From assembly GCF_002165575.1 (NCBI RefSeq), contig NZ_MXQF01000019.1:29265-93264 (forward strand): 64,000 nt of DNA, given 5' to 3'. Source of the DNA: Pseudoalteromonas sp. A601 (GTDB lineage: Bacteria; Pseudomonadota; Gammaproteobacteria; Enterobacterales; Alteromonadaceae). The position numbers and the translations under genes were made by a program. The notes under the pieces are model-generated. The model worked only from the letters and a program-made list of their open reading frames with translations. It had not been told where the DNA came from and searched no databases. Below, one piece after another: positions 1-8,247 of the stretch (position 1 is the first letter of the stretch; each line of letters begins with the position of its first letter).

Positions 1-555
1 ACCGCCCACGTAGCCTAAGTATTGTCCATCAGTAGCAAACAACGGGTGTGAAATAAAAATAATTAAATTGTTTGCGGCAGAAATATAAGGCTCACTGATC
101 ATCGGCTCTTTAGACGACAACGCTTGTAAAGCACCATCACTTTGCAGTTTTTTGCCTGCTAATTGTAAGCTTTTTGGTGAAATTCCTTTAACCACTCCAT
201 TAGCTAATACAACCACTGTGGAGTTAAAGCTATCGCTTTGACGTTTCAATCGCTCTGCTTCTTGGTTAAAAATAGCCTTATTATCAAAATTCTTAGCGAT
301 AATTTTTGCCGAATAGGCCAGTTGTTGTTGCGCTGATTGTAAAAAGAGATCAGTTGCAGAGGCTAACTTGGCCGCGTAAGCGCTCTGGCTTTTGAGAGTT
401 TCAGCTTGCAGTTGTTGCTTTTGCACTTGATAGCTAGAATAGAAGCTATTTAAAAATGTGACAATACTGGCTGATAAAGCCAAGAAAAGGACTAATTTTT
501 TTAAATCTAATTTGATATTTAAAGTTTTTTTTAAACGGTGCAAAATAGTACTCAA
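1..555 (-). CDS. Membrane sensor protein, N-terminal part (cut by window edge)
   Basis: This is the first 185 codons of a minus-strand gene that runs off the left edge. An in-frame TAA lies a short way upstream, and the first good start is TTG at 555 with an AAAGG stretch upstream. The protein begins with a basic stretch, a membrane segment at about residues 22-40, and then an extracytoplasmic region with a coiled-coil-like start (rich in Gln, Ala and Lys). It contains 'FISHPLF' and 'GYVGG' near the cut. This arrangement is typical of Cache-type sensory domains of diguanylate cyclases, histidine kinases or chemotaxis receptors. The output domain lies outside the window, so the class cannot be told. 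Confidence 0.65.
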   Translation of the reverse strand, partial: MSTILHRLKKTLNIKLDLKKLVLFLALSASIVTFLNSFYSSYQVQKQQLQAETLKSQSAYAAKLASATDLFLQSAQQQLAYSAKIIAKNFDNKAIFNQEAERLKRQSDSFNSTVVVLANGVVKGISPKSLQLAGKKLQSDGALQALSSKEPMISEPYISAANNLIIFISHPLFATDGQYLGYVGG

Positions 556-993
556 CTTTGAAGTAAAGCGCCTTTAACTCCATGGCTATATTTCGTCCGA
601 ATGATAACAATATTTAACCAAAATAGGAAAAGGTTCTTGCTGTTGTCTTATTTAATTCTAACTTTAGATTTTGCCCATATATTAACACTGCGCTGAGAAA
701 TCAATTCATGTTGCCAATGAGTGAGTCGTTCTTGGCAACATGAACTTGGAATATATTATTTCAAACCTGAAATACTAAAATACAGTTATAAGCCTCTTAC
801 TTTCACACAAAAATCTGGCCCAAGCTTTATATTAAGGCTTAAACAAGAAAGATAAGACTTAATTGAATCCTTTGCAGTTAGTTATAAAAACAGTTAGTGT
901 TACAAAAAAATGCTGTATTTCAATCAAAAACAGCATTAACATGAAGAATAAAATATTCAAACAACAAATAAGCGTTCAGCTTTGGAGCCTACT
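556..993. other. Divergent intergenic region with two stem-loops
   Basis: This stretch separates the minus-strand sensor gene from the plus-strand D-glutamate operon, so it must hold both promoters. It contains a long perfect inverted repeat at 705-744 (separate entry) and a second stem-loop at 909-937 (8-bp stem AATGCTGT/ACAGCATT, 13-nt loop) about 57 bases before the first gene. I see no open frame worth calling. Confidence 0.6.
705..744. repeat. Perfect 13-bp inverted repeat
   Basis: TTCATGTTGCCAA (705-717) is followed after 14 bases by its exact reverse complement (732-744). It has no T-tract on either strand and lies between two divergent genes. It could be a regulator binding site, a foldback remnant or an RNA hairpin in a leader. 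The sequence shows only the symmetry. Confidence 0.7.
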
Positions 994-2856
994 GTGTTAA
1001 ATAAGTTTGCCATATCATCAATTATTTTTGGATTAGGGTGTTTTTTACCAATGAAATCGACCTTCGCAGCAACGAAATTAACCCTTGAACAGCAAATAGG
1101 TCAAAAGCTGATGCTTGATTTTCGTTACTACTGCGACCAAGACAGCGAGAACAAATGCCGTACTGCAATGACTGAGCTACCTGCAGACTTAGCCAAAATA
1201 ATCACTAAACATGATATTGGTGGAGTTATTTTATTCGCTGAAAATATTCAGAATATAAATCAAACTGTAAAACTCAATAATCAAATGCAACAAGCGGCGG
1301 CTCAATCAAGCTTAGGTGCCCCGTTATTTATTTCTATTGATCAAGAAGGCGGCCGGGTTGCTCGTATTCCTCGCGATGTTGCAACGTCGTTTACTGGTAA
1401 TATGTCAATAGGTGCAACCTATGCGCAGCACGGCACTCAGTTTGCGACTCAATCTGCACAAGTCATCGCCGATGAGCTTAAAGCCATAGGTGTGAACGTC
1501 AACTACGCTCCTACTGTTGATGTCAATATGAACCCTGACAACCCTGTAATTAATGTACGTTCGTACGGTGAAGATCCGAGCTTGGTTGGCAAACTAGGGG
1601 GCGCTCAAGTTGCAGGGTTTGAAGGGAATGGCGTAATCACCTCACTAAAACACTTCCCAGGCCATGGTGATACAAACGTAGACAGCCATACTGGCTTACC
1701 TAAAGTTATGCATGATAAAGAAACTATTTGGCAGCAAGATTTACCTCCTTTTAAAGATATTATAAAAAAGCAAAACCCAGGCATGATCATGACCGCGCAT
1801 ATCCAATACCCCGCGCTTGATGACACCACCTTTGTTAGTAAAGATGGTAAAACCATGATTAAACCCGCCACTATGTCACGTAAAATTATTACCGACCTGC
1901 TACGTGGTGAATTGAATTATCAAGGCGTGGTGATCACCGATGCCCTTGATATGGCCGGTATCAGCCACTTTTTTGAGCCAATTGAAGCCGTAATAAATAC
2001 TTTTGCCGCCGGCGTTGATATTGCGCTCATGCCAATCGAAATTCGTAGCCCTAAAGATCTACTGGTACTTGATCAACTTATTGCACGCTTAGTAAAAGAG
2101 GTTAAAAATGGTCAACTCAATGGCGAAGAAATAGCGCAATCTGCACAACGTATACTAAAGCTTAAAAGTAAGTTTAAACTCACTACAGCCCTTGATGAAT
2201 CGCTTGCTATACAAAAAGCACAACTTATACTTGGTGATTCAAGTCACCGAAAAGTCGAGGCTGAGCTTGCCCTTGCAGCTATCACTTTAGTCAAAAATGT
2301 ACAAAGTACCCTACCGTTAAAATTATCTAATAACGCTAAAGTTCATATTATTATGCCTGATACTCGTAAATGCATGGCGCTTGAACAAGCAATAAAAGAA
2401 TACGCTGATAATGACTACCAATATAGCTGCACAAGTTTGCAAGGCTTTGAACCGAGTGTGGCTCTAAAAGCATTAAACGATGCTGATATTATTATTGCGG
2501 GTAACGCATCGCCGAATCAAAGTGCCGTTGAAATTGGCGGGATGGATGATTTAGCCGATGACCCACAATTTGCTATCGCTAAATCTGAGCAAGGCGCAGC
2601 TCTTGAAAACTTATTACAACAGGCACAACGTGCTAATAAAAAAACCGTGTTTGTTAGCTTACGTGCCCCTTATGATATTGCAAAATTTGGCCAATATGGT
2701 GATGCAATTTTAGCAACTTATGCGTATAACATAGATATAGATAATAATGTTAAAGTAGCAGGGCCTGCTTTTACAGCTCTTGCTAAAGTATTAGTTGGTA
2801 AAGCCGCGGCAACGGGTACGTTACCCGTTACCGTTAATGGCATTAATAATAATTAA
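994..2856 (+). CDS. Secreted glycoside hydrolase family 3 protein (beta-N-acetylhexosaminidase type)
   Basis: I chose GTG at 994 because GGAG at 984-987 sits 6 bases before it; the TTG at 982 has no such site. The protein begins with a signal peptide ending near 'TFAATKL'. The GH3 barrel carries 'DQEGGRVAR', 'KHFPGHGDTNVDSHTG' (the NagZ-type His/Asp loop) and 'VVITDALDM', whose Asp is the expected nucleophile. At about 620 residues it has a second C-terminal domain, as in two-domain Gram-positive NagZ/YbbD enzymes, unlike the one-domain cytoplasmic NagZ of enterobacteria. The expected reaction is removal of N-acetylglucosamine from muropeptides or chitin oligomers. It is first in an operon with D-glutamate genes, 10 bases apart, which favours a peptidoglycan substrate (inference). 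Confidence 0.85.
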   Translation: MLNKFAISSIIFGLGCFLPMKSTFAATKLTLEQQIGQKLMLDFRYYCDQDSENKCRTAMTELPADLAKIITKHDIGGVILFAENIQNINQTVKLNNQMQQAAAQSSLGAPLFISIDQEGGRVARIPRDVATSFTGNMSIGATYAQHGTQFATQSAQVIADELKAIGVNVNYAPTVDVNMNPDNPVINVRSYGEDPSLVGKLGGAQVAGFEGNGVITSLKHFPGHGDTNVDSHTGLPKVMHDKETIWQQDLPPFKDIIKKQNPGMIMTAHIQYPALDDTTFVSKDGKTMIKPATMSRKIITDLLRGELNYQGVVITDALDMAGISHFFEPIEAVINTFAAGVDIALMPIEIRSPKDLLVLDQLIARLVKEVKNGQLNGEEIAQSAQRILKLKSKFKLTTALDESLAIQKAQLILGDSSHRKVEAELALAAITLVKNVQSTLPLKLSNNAKVHIIMPDTRKCMALEQAIKEYADNDYQYSCTSLQGFEPSVALKALNDADIIIAGNASPNQSAVEIGGMDDLADDPQFAIAKSEQGAALENLLQQAQRANKKTVFVSLRAPYDIAKFGQYGDAILATYAYNIDIDNNVKVAGPAFTALAKVLVGKAAATGTLPVTVNGINNN

Positions 2857-2866
2857 AGAGGATTTT

Positions 2867-3664
2867 ATGCAACATAACGCTTCGCTTACGACACCCTATG
2901 CAATTCGAAATATGATCCGCAATGAAGATTACACGGGGCATACATCGGGTTTTGTACCGGGGTTTGTACAAGCTAATTTAGTGATTTTACCCGAGCGTTA
3001 TGCATTTGATTTTTTACAATTTTGCCAAGCAAATAAAAAAGCATGCCCAATTGTAGCCAGCAGCCGCACTCCCGGCGCAATTGATATACCTAATGTGGCT
3101 CATGACCTTGATATACGTACAGACTTACCACGTTATCGCATTTTTAAAAAAGGTCAGCTAATTGAAGAGGTCACCAATATCAAAGAGCATTGGCGAGACG
3201 ATCTCGTCACCTTTTTAATTGGCTGCTCTTTTTCGTTTGAAGAATCACTACAAGCCGCGGGAATTGAAATTCGTAATATTACAGAACATAAAAATGTCCC
3301 TATGTATATGACCAATATTGCTTGTGAGAGCGCAGGGATTTTTCATTCTAACATGGTGGTCAGTATGCGCCCGATGAAGCCTGCAGATGCCATCCGTGCA
3401 ATCCAAATTTGTAGCCGCTTTCCGGATGTGCACGGAGCGCCTGTTCATTTTGGTGATCCAGCTGCGATTGGCATTAGTAATATTAATCGTCCTAATTTTG
3501 GTGAATCTGTGAGTATTAAAGAAGGCGAAGTACCGGTATTTTGGGCCTGTGGTGTCACCCCTCAAATCGCGATTGCAAACGCGGCTCCTGATTTTTGTAT
3601 TACTCATAGCCCAGGTCATATGCTGATAACCGATATTCAAAATACGCACATTTCTGCGTTTTAA
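2867..3664 (+). CDS. DUF1445 family protein (D-glutamate cyclase N-terminal-type / putative hydro-lyase)
   Basis: The start is ATG at 2867, preceded by AAAGAGGA 4 bases away. The product is 265 residues, the usual length for the DUF1445 family (YcsI-like). Visible family features are 'YTGHTSGFVPGFVQANLVI' near residue 20-40, 'YMTNIACESAG' in the middle and a His/Gly-rich end ('HFGDPAAIGI', 'THSPGHM'). In animals DUF1445 is the N-terminal half of D-glutamate cyclase, which turns D-glutamate into 5-oxo-D-proline. In Bacillus subtilis ycsI sits with pxpABC. Here the gene lies between the GH3 gene and pxpA, and the second cyclase half is two genes downstream. Family assignment is firm; the exact reaction is inferred. 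Confidence 0.85.
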   Translation: MQHNASLTTPYAIRNMIRNEDYTGHTSGFVPGFVQANLVILPERYAFDFLQFCQANKKACPIVASSRTPGAIDIPNVAHDLDIRTDLPRYRIFKKGQLIEEVTNIKEHWRDDLVTFLIGCSFSFEESLQAAGIEIRNITEHKNVPMYMTNIACESAGIFHSNMVVSMRPMKPADAIRAIQICSRFPDVHGAPVHFGDPAAIGISNINRPNFGESVSIKEGEVPVFWACGVTPQIAIANAAPDFCITHSPGHMLITDIQNTHISAF

Positions 3665-3678
3665 CTGTTGGAAATTAA

Positions 3679-4410
3679 ATGAAGCTGAATTGTGATTTAG
3701 GTGAGAGTTTTGGTGCTTGGCAAATGGGCCTCGACGACCAAGTTATGCCTCATATTGATATGGCAAATATCGCGTGTGGTTTTCACGCAGGTGATGCGGA
3801 TGTTATGGCGCAAACTTTAGCTTTAGCTGCGCGCCATAAAGTGACGATAGGTGCGCATCCTAGCTACCCTGATAAGCAAGGTTTTGGGCGTCGCTCAATG
3901 GCACTTTCTGCCGATGAACTCAATAACTGTTTGCATTATCAAATTGCAGCAATTGACGGCATGGCTAAAGTACACGGTTTGTCACTGAGTTATGTAAAGC
4001 CCCATGGTGCACTTTATAACGATATGATGGCCGATGAGCGCATTTTGGAGTCTGTTATAACAGCAATAGCTAGCTACTCTAAAAATTTGAAATTAATGAT
4101 TCTCGCGACTGCGAATGCAGATAAACATCAAGAGCTGGCTAAAAAATACGAGGTAACTCTGATTTTAGAAGCCTTTGCTGACAGACAATACACAGATCAA
4201 GGTCATCTTGTATCGCGTAAAATACCAGGCAGTGTGCATGAAAAAACAGCCCTTATAGCACAGGTAAAACAGTTACTAAATGATGGCAGCGTGACAACGC
4301 AAAGTGGTAACAAACTAACATTAAACGCTGATAGCTTATGCGTACATGGCGATAACGCTGACGGTATAGCCCTTATTAGTGAGATAAAAGCACTATGCCA
4401 AAAAAGCTAA
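3679..4410 (+). CDS. pxpA: 5-oxoprolinase subunit PxpA (LamB/YcsF family)
   Basis: A 243-residue LamB/YcsF protein of normal length. It starts 'MKLNCDLGESFGAW', followed by 'NIACGFHAGD' (residues 30-39), 'GAHPSYPD' (58-65) and 'VKPHGALYN' (106-114), with 'LCVHGD' near the end. These are the conserved metal and substrate regions of PxpA. In the known enzyme PxpA works with PxpB and PxpC in ATP-dependent opening of 5-oxoproline to glutamate. No pxpB or pxpC is present in this operon. It starts 14 bases after the DUF1445 gene, and its last 16 bases overlap the DUF4392 gene. The likely substrate is 5-oxoproline made from D-glutamate by the flanking genes (inference). Confidence 0.9.
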   Translation: MKLNCDLGESFGAWQMGLDDQVMPHIDMANIACGFHAGDADVMAQTLALAARHKVTIGAHPSYPDKQGFGRRSMALSADELNNCLHYQIAAIDGMAKVHGLSLSYVKPHGALYNDMMADERILESVITAIASYSKNLKLMILATANADKHQELAKKYEVTLILEAFADRQYTDQGHLVSRKIPGSVHEKTALIAQVKQLLNDGSVTTQSGNKLTLNADSLCVHGDNADGIALISEIKALCQKS

Positions 4411-5261
4411 ATGATCAGCAATTAAGTCACGCTATCGAAGCGATGATGATTGAGCAAAACCTGCGAGGAATGCAAAGTTTATACGCTCATCAGCAAACCG
4501 GTACTTATTTACGCGCGGCAGATGCGCTGTACAAAGCAAAAAACACGGTGTTAATTGGCACTGGCTTTGCAGTAAATCAAACCTTCGAAACCGATGGCCC
4601 CGTTGGCGCAATTGCCTTATACAATGCACTTAAAGCGATTGGTAAACAGCCTATTTTAGTTTGTGGAAACCCCCTTTACAGCGCACTTAAAAATGATTTT
4701 AATTGCTTTGAATTACCATTAGATAACCTTACAGAGGCGATGGAATTTAGCAAACAAGCATTAGCAGAGTTAAAGCCCAATTGTGTGTTATCTATTGAAC
4801 GACCTGGTTTATGCCATGGTAATAAATATTATAATATGCGCGGAATTGATATATCGGCTGATTGTGGCTGCTTTGACTTTTTTATCTCACAAGCGACTTG
4901 CCCAACTATTGCTATCGGCGATGGTGGTAACGAAATAGGTATGGGTAATGTTGCTCAATACATGACTGAGTTGAGTATTAGGCCAAGCTTAACGTGCTGT
5001 GATGAGCTATTACTTGCTGATGTGTCTAACTGGGCTGCATATGGCATTATCGCTTTTTTAAGCCGCTGGTATAACCAAGACTTACTTGCCAATATCAATA
5101 CCTTAGCAATTTTACAATATTTAAGTGACCGTGGTAGCGTTGATGGCGTTACCCACAAGAACGAGCTAACCGAAGATGGCTTACACGCTATGCACGGCCA
5201 GCAATTAATAACACGACTGCGCCAACTTGGCGGCTTTATAGAGAATGAGGATTATCCATGA
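4395..5261 (+). CDS. DUF4392 family protein (D-glutamate cyclase C-terminal-type)
   Basis: The product is 288 residues. It matches the glutamate cyclase-like DUF4392 family by 'GTGFAV' (55-60), 'ETDGPVGA' (65-72), 'IERPG' (134-138) and 'GDGGNEIGMGN' (175-185). In animal D-glutamate cyclase this domain is the C-terminal half, fused to DUF1445; here the halves are separate genes with pxpA between them. The start overlaps pxpA by 16 bases and the stop overlaps the aminotransferase start as ATGA, so translation is probably coupled. The predicted role is conversion of D-glutamate to 5-oxo-D-proline, alone or with the DUF1445 protein. Biochemical direction and partner are inference. Confidence 0.85.
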   Translation: MPKKLNDQQLSHAIEAMMIEQNLRGMQSLYAHQQTGTYLRAADALYKAKNTVLIGTGFAVNQTFETDGPVGAIALYNALKAIGKQPILVCGNPLYSALKNDFNCFELPLDNLTEAMEFSKQALAELKPNCVLSIERPGLCHGNKYYNMRGIDISADCGCFDFFISQATCPTIAIGDGGNEIGMGNVAQYMTELSIRPSLTCCDELLLADVSNWAAYGIIAFLSRWYNQDLLANINTLAILQYLSDRGSVDGVTHKNELTEDGLHAMHGQQLITRLRQLGGFIENEDYP

Positions 5262-6115
5262 GCACAGTTTACCTAAATGGTGATTACCTAGCAGCAGCAG
5301 ACGCGAAAATTTCACCAATGGATCGCGGTTTTTTATTTGGTGATGGTATTTATGAAGTCATCCCTGCTTACCAAGGTAAAATGCTGGGCTTTAATGCGCA
5401 TATCGAGCGGATGAATAACGGTCTTAATGAAATTGAAATTAAGCTCGATTACAGCACTGATAAATGGCGTGAGATTTGCCAACAGTTATGTGAAAAAAAT
5501 CACGGTGATAGTTTAGGTATTTACTTGCACGTCAGCCGAGGTGCCGATACTAAACGCGCTCATGCTTACCCTACAGATATAAAACCAACAGTGTTTGCGT
5601 ATGTATTTGAAATTCCTCCTCAACCCGTCAGCGATATTGAACACGCCACAACTTATACCGTTTCGTTAGAACAAGATAAGCGTTGGCAGCGTTGCCACAT
5701 CAAATCAACTGCGCTACTTGGCAATGTCATTCATTATCAACAAGGTGCAGCCGCAGGCAATAAAGAGACTATTTTGTATAACCGGTTAGATGAAATAACC
5801 GAAGCAAGCTCAAGTAATGTATTTATAGTTAAAGAGGGGGTTATTAGTACCCCACCACTAGATAACCAAATTTTACCGGGTATAACACGTTGGTTAATTT
5901 TAAATATTCTGCATAGTCATAGTGATTTTAGAGTACAACAACGTGTTATTAGTAAAACAGAACTGCTTGACGCAGATGAAGTATGGATCACGAGCGCAAC
6001 CAAAGAAGTCGGCGCAGTGGTAAAAGTAAATGGTAAACTTGTCGGTGACGGGAAACCGGGCAAGGTATGGCAACAAGTGCAAAGTTTATTTACCAAACAT
6101 AAATTTGATTACTAG
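5258..6115 (+). CDS. dat: D-amino-acid aminotransferase (PLP fold type IV)
   Basis: A 285-residue fold-type IV aminotransferase. 'MDRGFLFGDGIYE' (21-33), the PLP lysine in 'HIKST' (K149), 'EASSSNVF' and 'LPGITR' are all present. The 'RGFLFGDGIYE' form is typical of D-alanine aminotransferases rather than branched-chain enzymes. The reaction would be D-alanine + 2-oxoglutarate to pyruvate + D-glutamate, reversibly. It is the last gene of the operon (ATGA overlap with the DUF4392 gene) and is followed by a perfect hairpin. With the cyclase halves and PxpA it would let both D-alanine and D-glutamate from peptidoglycan enter central metabolism (inference). Confidence 0.88.
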   Translation: MSTVYLNGDYLAAADAKISPMDRGFLFGDGIYEVIPAYQGKMLGFNAHIERMNNGLNEIEIKLDYSTDKWREICQQLCEKNHGDSLGIYLHVSRGADTKRAHAYPTDIKPTVFAYVFEIPPQPVSDIEHATTYTVSLEQDKRWQRCHIKSTALLGNVIHYQQGAAAGNKETILYNRLDEITEASSSNVFIVKEGVISTPPLDNQILPGITRWLILNILHSHSDFRVQQRVISKTELLDADEVWITSATKEVGAVVKVNGKLVGDGKPGKVWQQVQSLFTKHKFDY

Positions 6116-6137
6116 TCACATTTAGCTCTAATAATGA

Positions 6138-6166
6138 AGGCCGTGTTTGTTAAGTCAACACGGCCT
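6138..6166. terminator. Hairpin between convergent genes
   Basis: AGGCCGTGTT (6138-6147) pairs perfectly with AACACGGCCT (6157-6166) across a 9-base loop. It sits just after the aminotransferase stop and just after the end of the minus-strand WD40 remnant. There is no clear T-tract, so it may be a weak terminator for both directions. Confidence 0.6.
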
Positions 6167-6173
6167 ACTTACA

Positions 6174-6683
6174 CTACTTGGGTGGTTCATAAGGCCAAAA
6201 TTCAAGCACGCCATCACTGGTTTCAGTCATAATACTTTTGCTATTTTTATCATAGGCTACCGCCAAGACAGAGCTGCGTAAACGTAACTTTGCAGCCTTA
6301 TACTCTGCTAGCTGCTGGCCATCGGCAACACGCCATAAATACAAAGTACTTTTTGGTAACCCAGCTAAAAACCATTTATCATCATTAATAAATAGCGAAT
6401 CATTAAACTCTATAAAATTGGCCATGATGTCTAATTCAGCTTGCTCTTCGCCTGTTTTTAAATCTATAAATTGCCGATCATCAACAGAATCGATGGAAAA
6501 ACCAATGCTCGCAGTGCTATTCATCGCAACGTGATTAATGCGTGTAGTGGATTTAAAACGCTGTGTAATTTTACCGTCGTTAGTTGTCCAAACGTAAGCA
6601 AATTTATCACTTGAACCCGTTAAGGCTGTTGTTCCATCATCAGACAGAGCCACAGAGTTAATATCTAAGCGGTGAATTTTTAG
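6174..6683 (-). pseudogene. WD40-repeat protein, 5'-truncated remnant
   Basis: The open frame encodes WD40-like blades: 'INSVALSDDG' at the start, 'FAYVWTTNDGKI' and later 'LYLWRVADGQQL'. It ends in 'VLEFWPY'. The frame is open back to about 6683, where a TAA stops it, and contains no ATG; the only possible start is GTG at 6653, inside a blade. The first blade is therefore cut and the signal sequence expected for such proteins is missing. I read it as the C-terminal part of a longer gene that lost its 5' end. Expression of a short product from the GTG cannot be excluded. Confidence 0.6.
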
Positions 6684-6704
6684 TTACGGTTTTATATTAG
6701 CCTA

Positions 6705-6837
6705 CTACTTAGCCGCAAGTTGAGCCAGCTTATTTAACCAGCAAGTGCGCTTTGCCATTTCACTAATATGGGTGGGTTGTAGAATAATGTAGGTGGCAGA
6801 ATGTGAAAAGCTAAAATCACGTGCCAAAAATGCGAAG
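6705..6837 (-). pseudogene. Possible C-terminal gene fragment, unknown family
   Basis: A 44-codon stretch open between a TAA and a TAG on the minus strand, with protein-like composition ('HSATYIILQPTHISEMAK') and no start codon near its beginning. It sits directly upstream of the truncated WD40 frame. It could be the tail of a lost gene brought next to the WD40 remnant by a deletion. I do not recognise the family. Confidence 0.25.
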
Positions 6838-6889
6838 CTTTATACAACATTAAAATTGATTATCTCACAAAACTATAAATTCATTTCAG

Positions 6890-7801
6890 CTAAAAAGTGA
6901 GTTTATTACGTCCTGTTTGCTTAGAAACATAGAGCTTTTCATCAGCTTTTTTTATAATTTCATCTTGCCCACTTAGGCTGCGAAAAGTAGCAACTCCAGC
7001 ACTTACCGTTAATACATCAAATGCTGAATGATCATGTTCAATATTTAGCGCAGCAACACTTTGTACAATTTTTTGTGCAACCAGTACAGCACCTGATAAA
7101 TCAGTAAATGGTAAAATCACCGCAAATTCTTCACCACCATAACGTGATACAAAATCACACGGCCTTTTAAGAGTATCTTTAATACAATTAGCTACGTTTT
7201 GTAGGGCTTTATCGCCGACTACATGACCATAAATATCATTAAATTGTTTAAAATGATCAATATCGATAAAAATAAGGGCGTAGTCACTCCCTTCACGTAT
7301 TGCACTTAACTGTGTTTGTATAAGGTGGGAATCAAAATACCGGCGATTATAGACCTGCGTTAAGCTGTCTAAAAAAACCATTTCAAGCAATTTATCGCGT
7401 TGTAATTTAAGTGTAAGGTGAACTTTAACACGATTAAAAACAGTTTTAGCATTAATAGGCTTACTAATAAAATCAACACCACCTACTTGCCAACAAATAT
7501 CTTCATGCTCAACGTACGAAGTAATAAAAATAACCGGCACGTCTTTTAAATCAGAATTGGATTTAAGCCGTTTACACGTTTCAATGCCATTTATTCCCTC
7601 CATTGCAATATCGAGTAGAATTAAATCTGGAGTATCGGTTTCACAATGCTTAATTGCTTGTTCACCACTGCTAACGGCTGTGGTGTTGTAATAAGAGGAA
7701 AGTATTTTCTCTAAGAGTGAAATATTTAACTGCTGATCATCAACAATCAGTATTTTCGACTTTGTAAGCCCTTGAGCTATTTCACTTTCTACATTTGTCA
7801 T
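6890..7801 (-). CDS. Response regulator with GGDEF diguanylate cyclase output
   Basis: 303 residues. An N-terminal receiver domain (residues about 15-130) has the acidic pair DD at 21-22, phospho-acceptor D64 in 'LILLDIAM' and K114 in 'ISKP'. A GGDEF domain follows: 'DSLTQVYNRRYF' (145-156), 'DIDHFKQFND', and an intact GGEEF active site at 222-226. An RxxD inhibitory site (R213, D216) sits five residues before it, so the enzyme should make cyclic di-GMP and be product-inhibited. No sensor kinase lies beside it, so the input is unknown. WspR-like or PleD-like behaviour is inference. Confidence 0.92.
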   Translation of the reverse strand: MTNVESEIAQGLTKSKILIVDDQQLNISLLEKILSSYYNTTAVSSGEQAIKHCETDTPDLILLDIAMEGINGIETCKRLKSNSDLKDVPVIFITSYVEHEDICWQVGGVDFISKPINAKTVFNRVKVHLTLKLQRDKLLEMVFLDSLTQVYNRRYFDSHLIQTQLSAIREGSDYALIFIDIDHFKQFNDIYGHVVGDKALQNVANCIKDTLKRPCDFVSRYGGEEFAVILPFTDLSGAVLVAQKIVQSVAALNIEHDHSAFDVLTVSAGVATFRSLSGQDEIIKKADEKLYVSKQTGRNKLTF

Positions 7802-8247
7802 TTACTGCACTCTTACTGCTTTAGCTCGCCTAATTAACACAAGCCTACTCAGGTAAAGTAACCTAAGTCGTGATATTTTTGATTATACTTTGCTCTAGCA
7901 TACACTATCGGCAAGATTACTAAAGTATTCATTTTTCACACTCACAGCAAGTTGAGATATTCCTAATGAGTAAAGCAAAACACATTGAGTTTATTGCCGT
8001 CTAAATCGCGGAAATAACCGATATATGGACCAATCCCCTCTTAGTCTGTAGCGCCAAGTTAATTGCTTTTGCATAAAAAGCATCTACTTAGGCCGGGCTT
8101 GAAGCAGCTATAGCAATCATTGTGTAAAGTAAGTGATTAAATTTAGCCAGAGTATGCTGGTCAGTCTGTTAATTAAAAATTATATTCCCCATTGCACAAT
8201 TATAGTACTATCAATACTTTAATAAGCTGAACATCACTAATTATTTT
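7802..8247. other. Intergenic region holding a decayed gene
   Basis: The spacer between the GGDEF regulator and the phosphopantetheinyl transferase must contain both divergent promoters. Its middle carries a broken VOC-family gene (separate entry). I see nothing else that codes. Confidence 0.6.
7963..8120 (-). pseudogene. VOC (glyoxalase/dioxygenase-like) family remnant
   Basis: On the minus strand the last 24 codons read 'GIGPYIGYFRDLDGNKLNVF' and end at TAG (7963-7965). This is the typical C-terminal strand of VOC/glyoxalase-like proteins. In another frame just upstream is 'VDAFYAKAINL', the preceding family segment, behind an in-frame TAA; further up is 'MIAIAASSPA'. The pieces are in order but in different frames with internal stops, and the N-terminal half is missing. 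This is a decayed gene, not a working enzyme. Confidence 0.65.

Noticed and set aside
909..937. Stem-loop as a terminator
   Set aside because: It lies within the promoter-side spacer of the D-glutamate operon, has no T-tract and no gene ends there.
3248..3649. 133-residue antisense frame inside the DUF1445 gene
   Set aside because: The opposite strand is a clear family member; the antisense product has no recognisable features.
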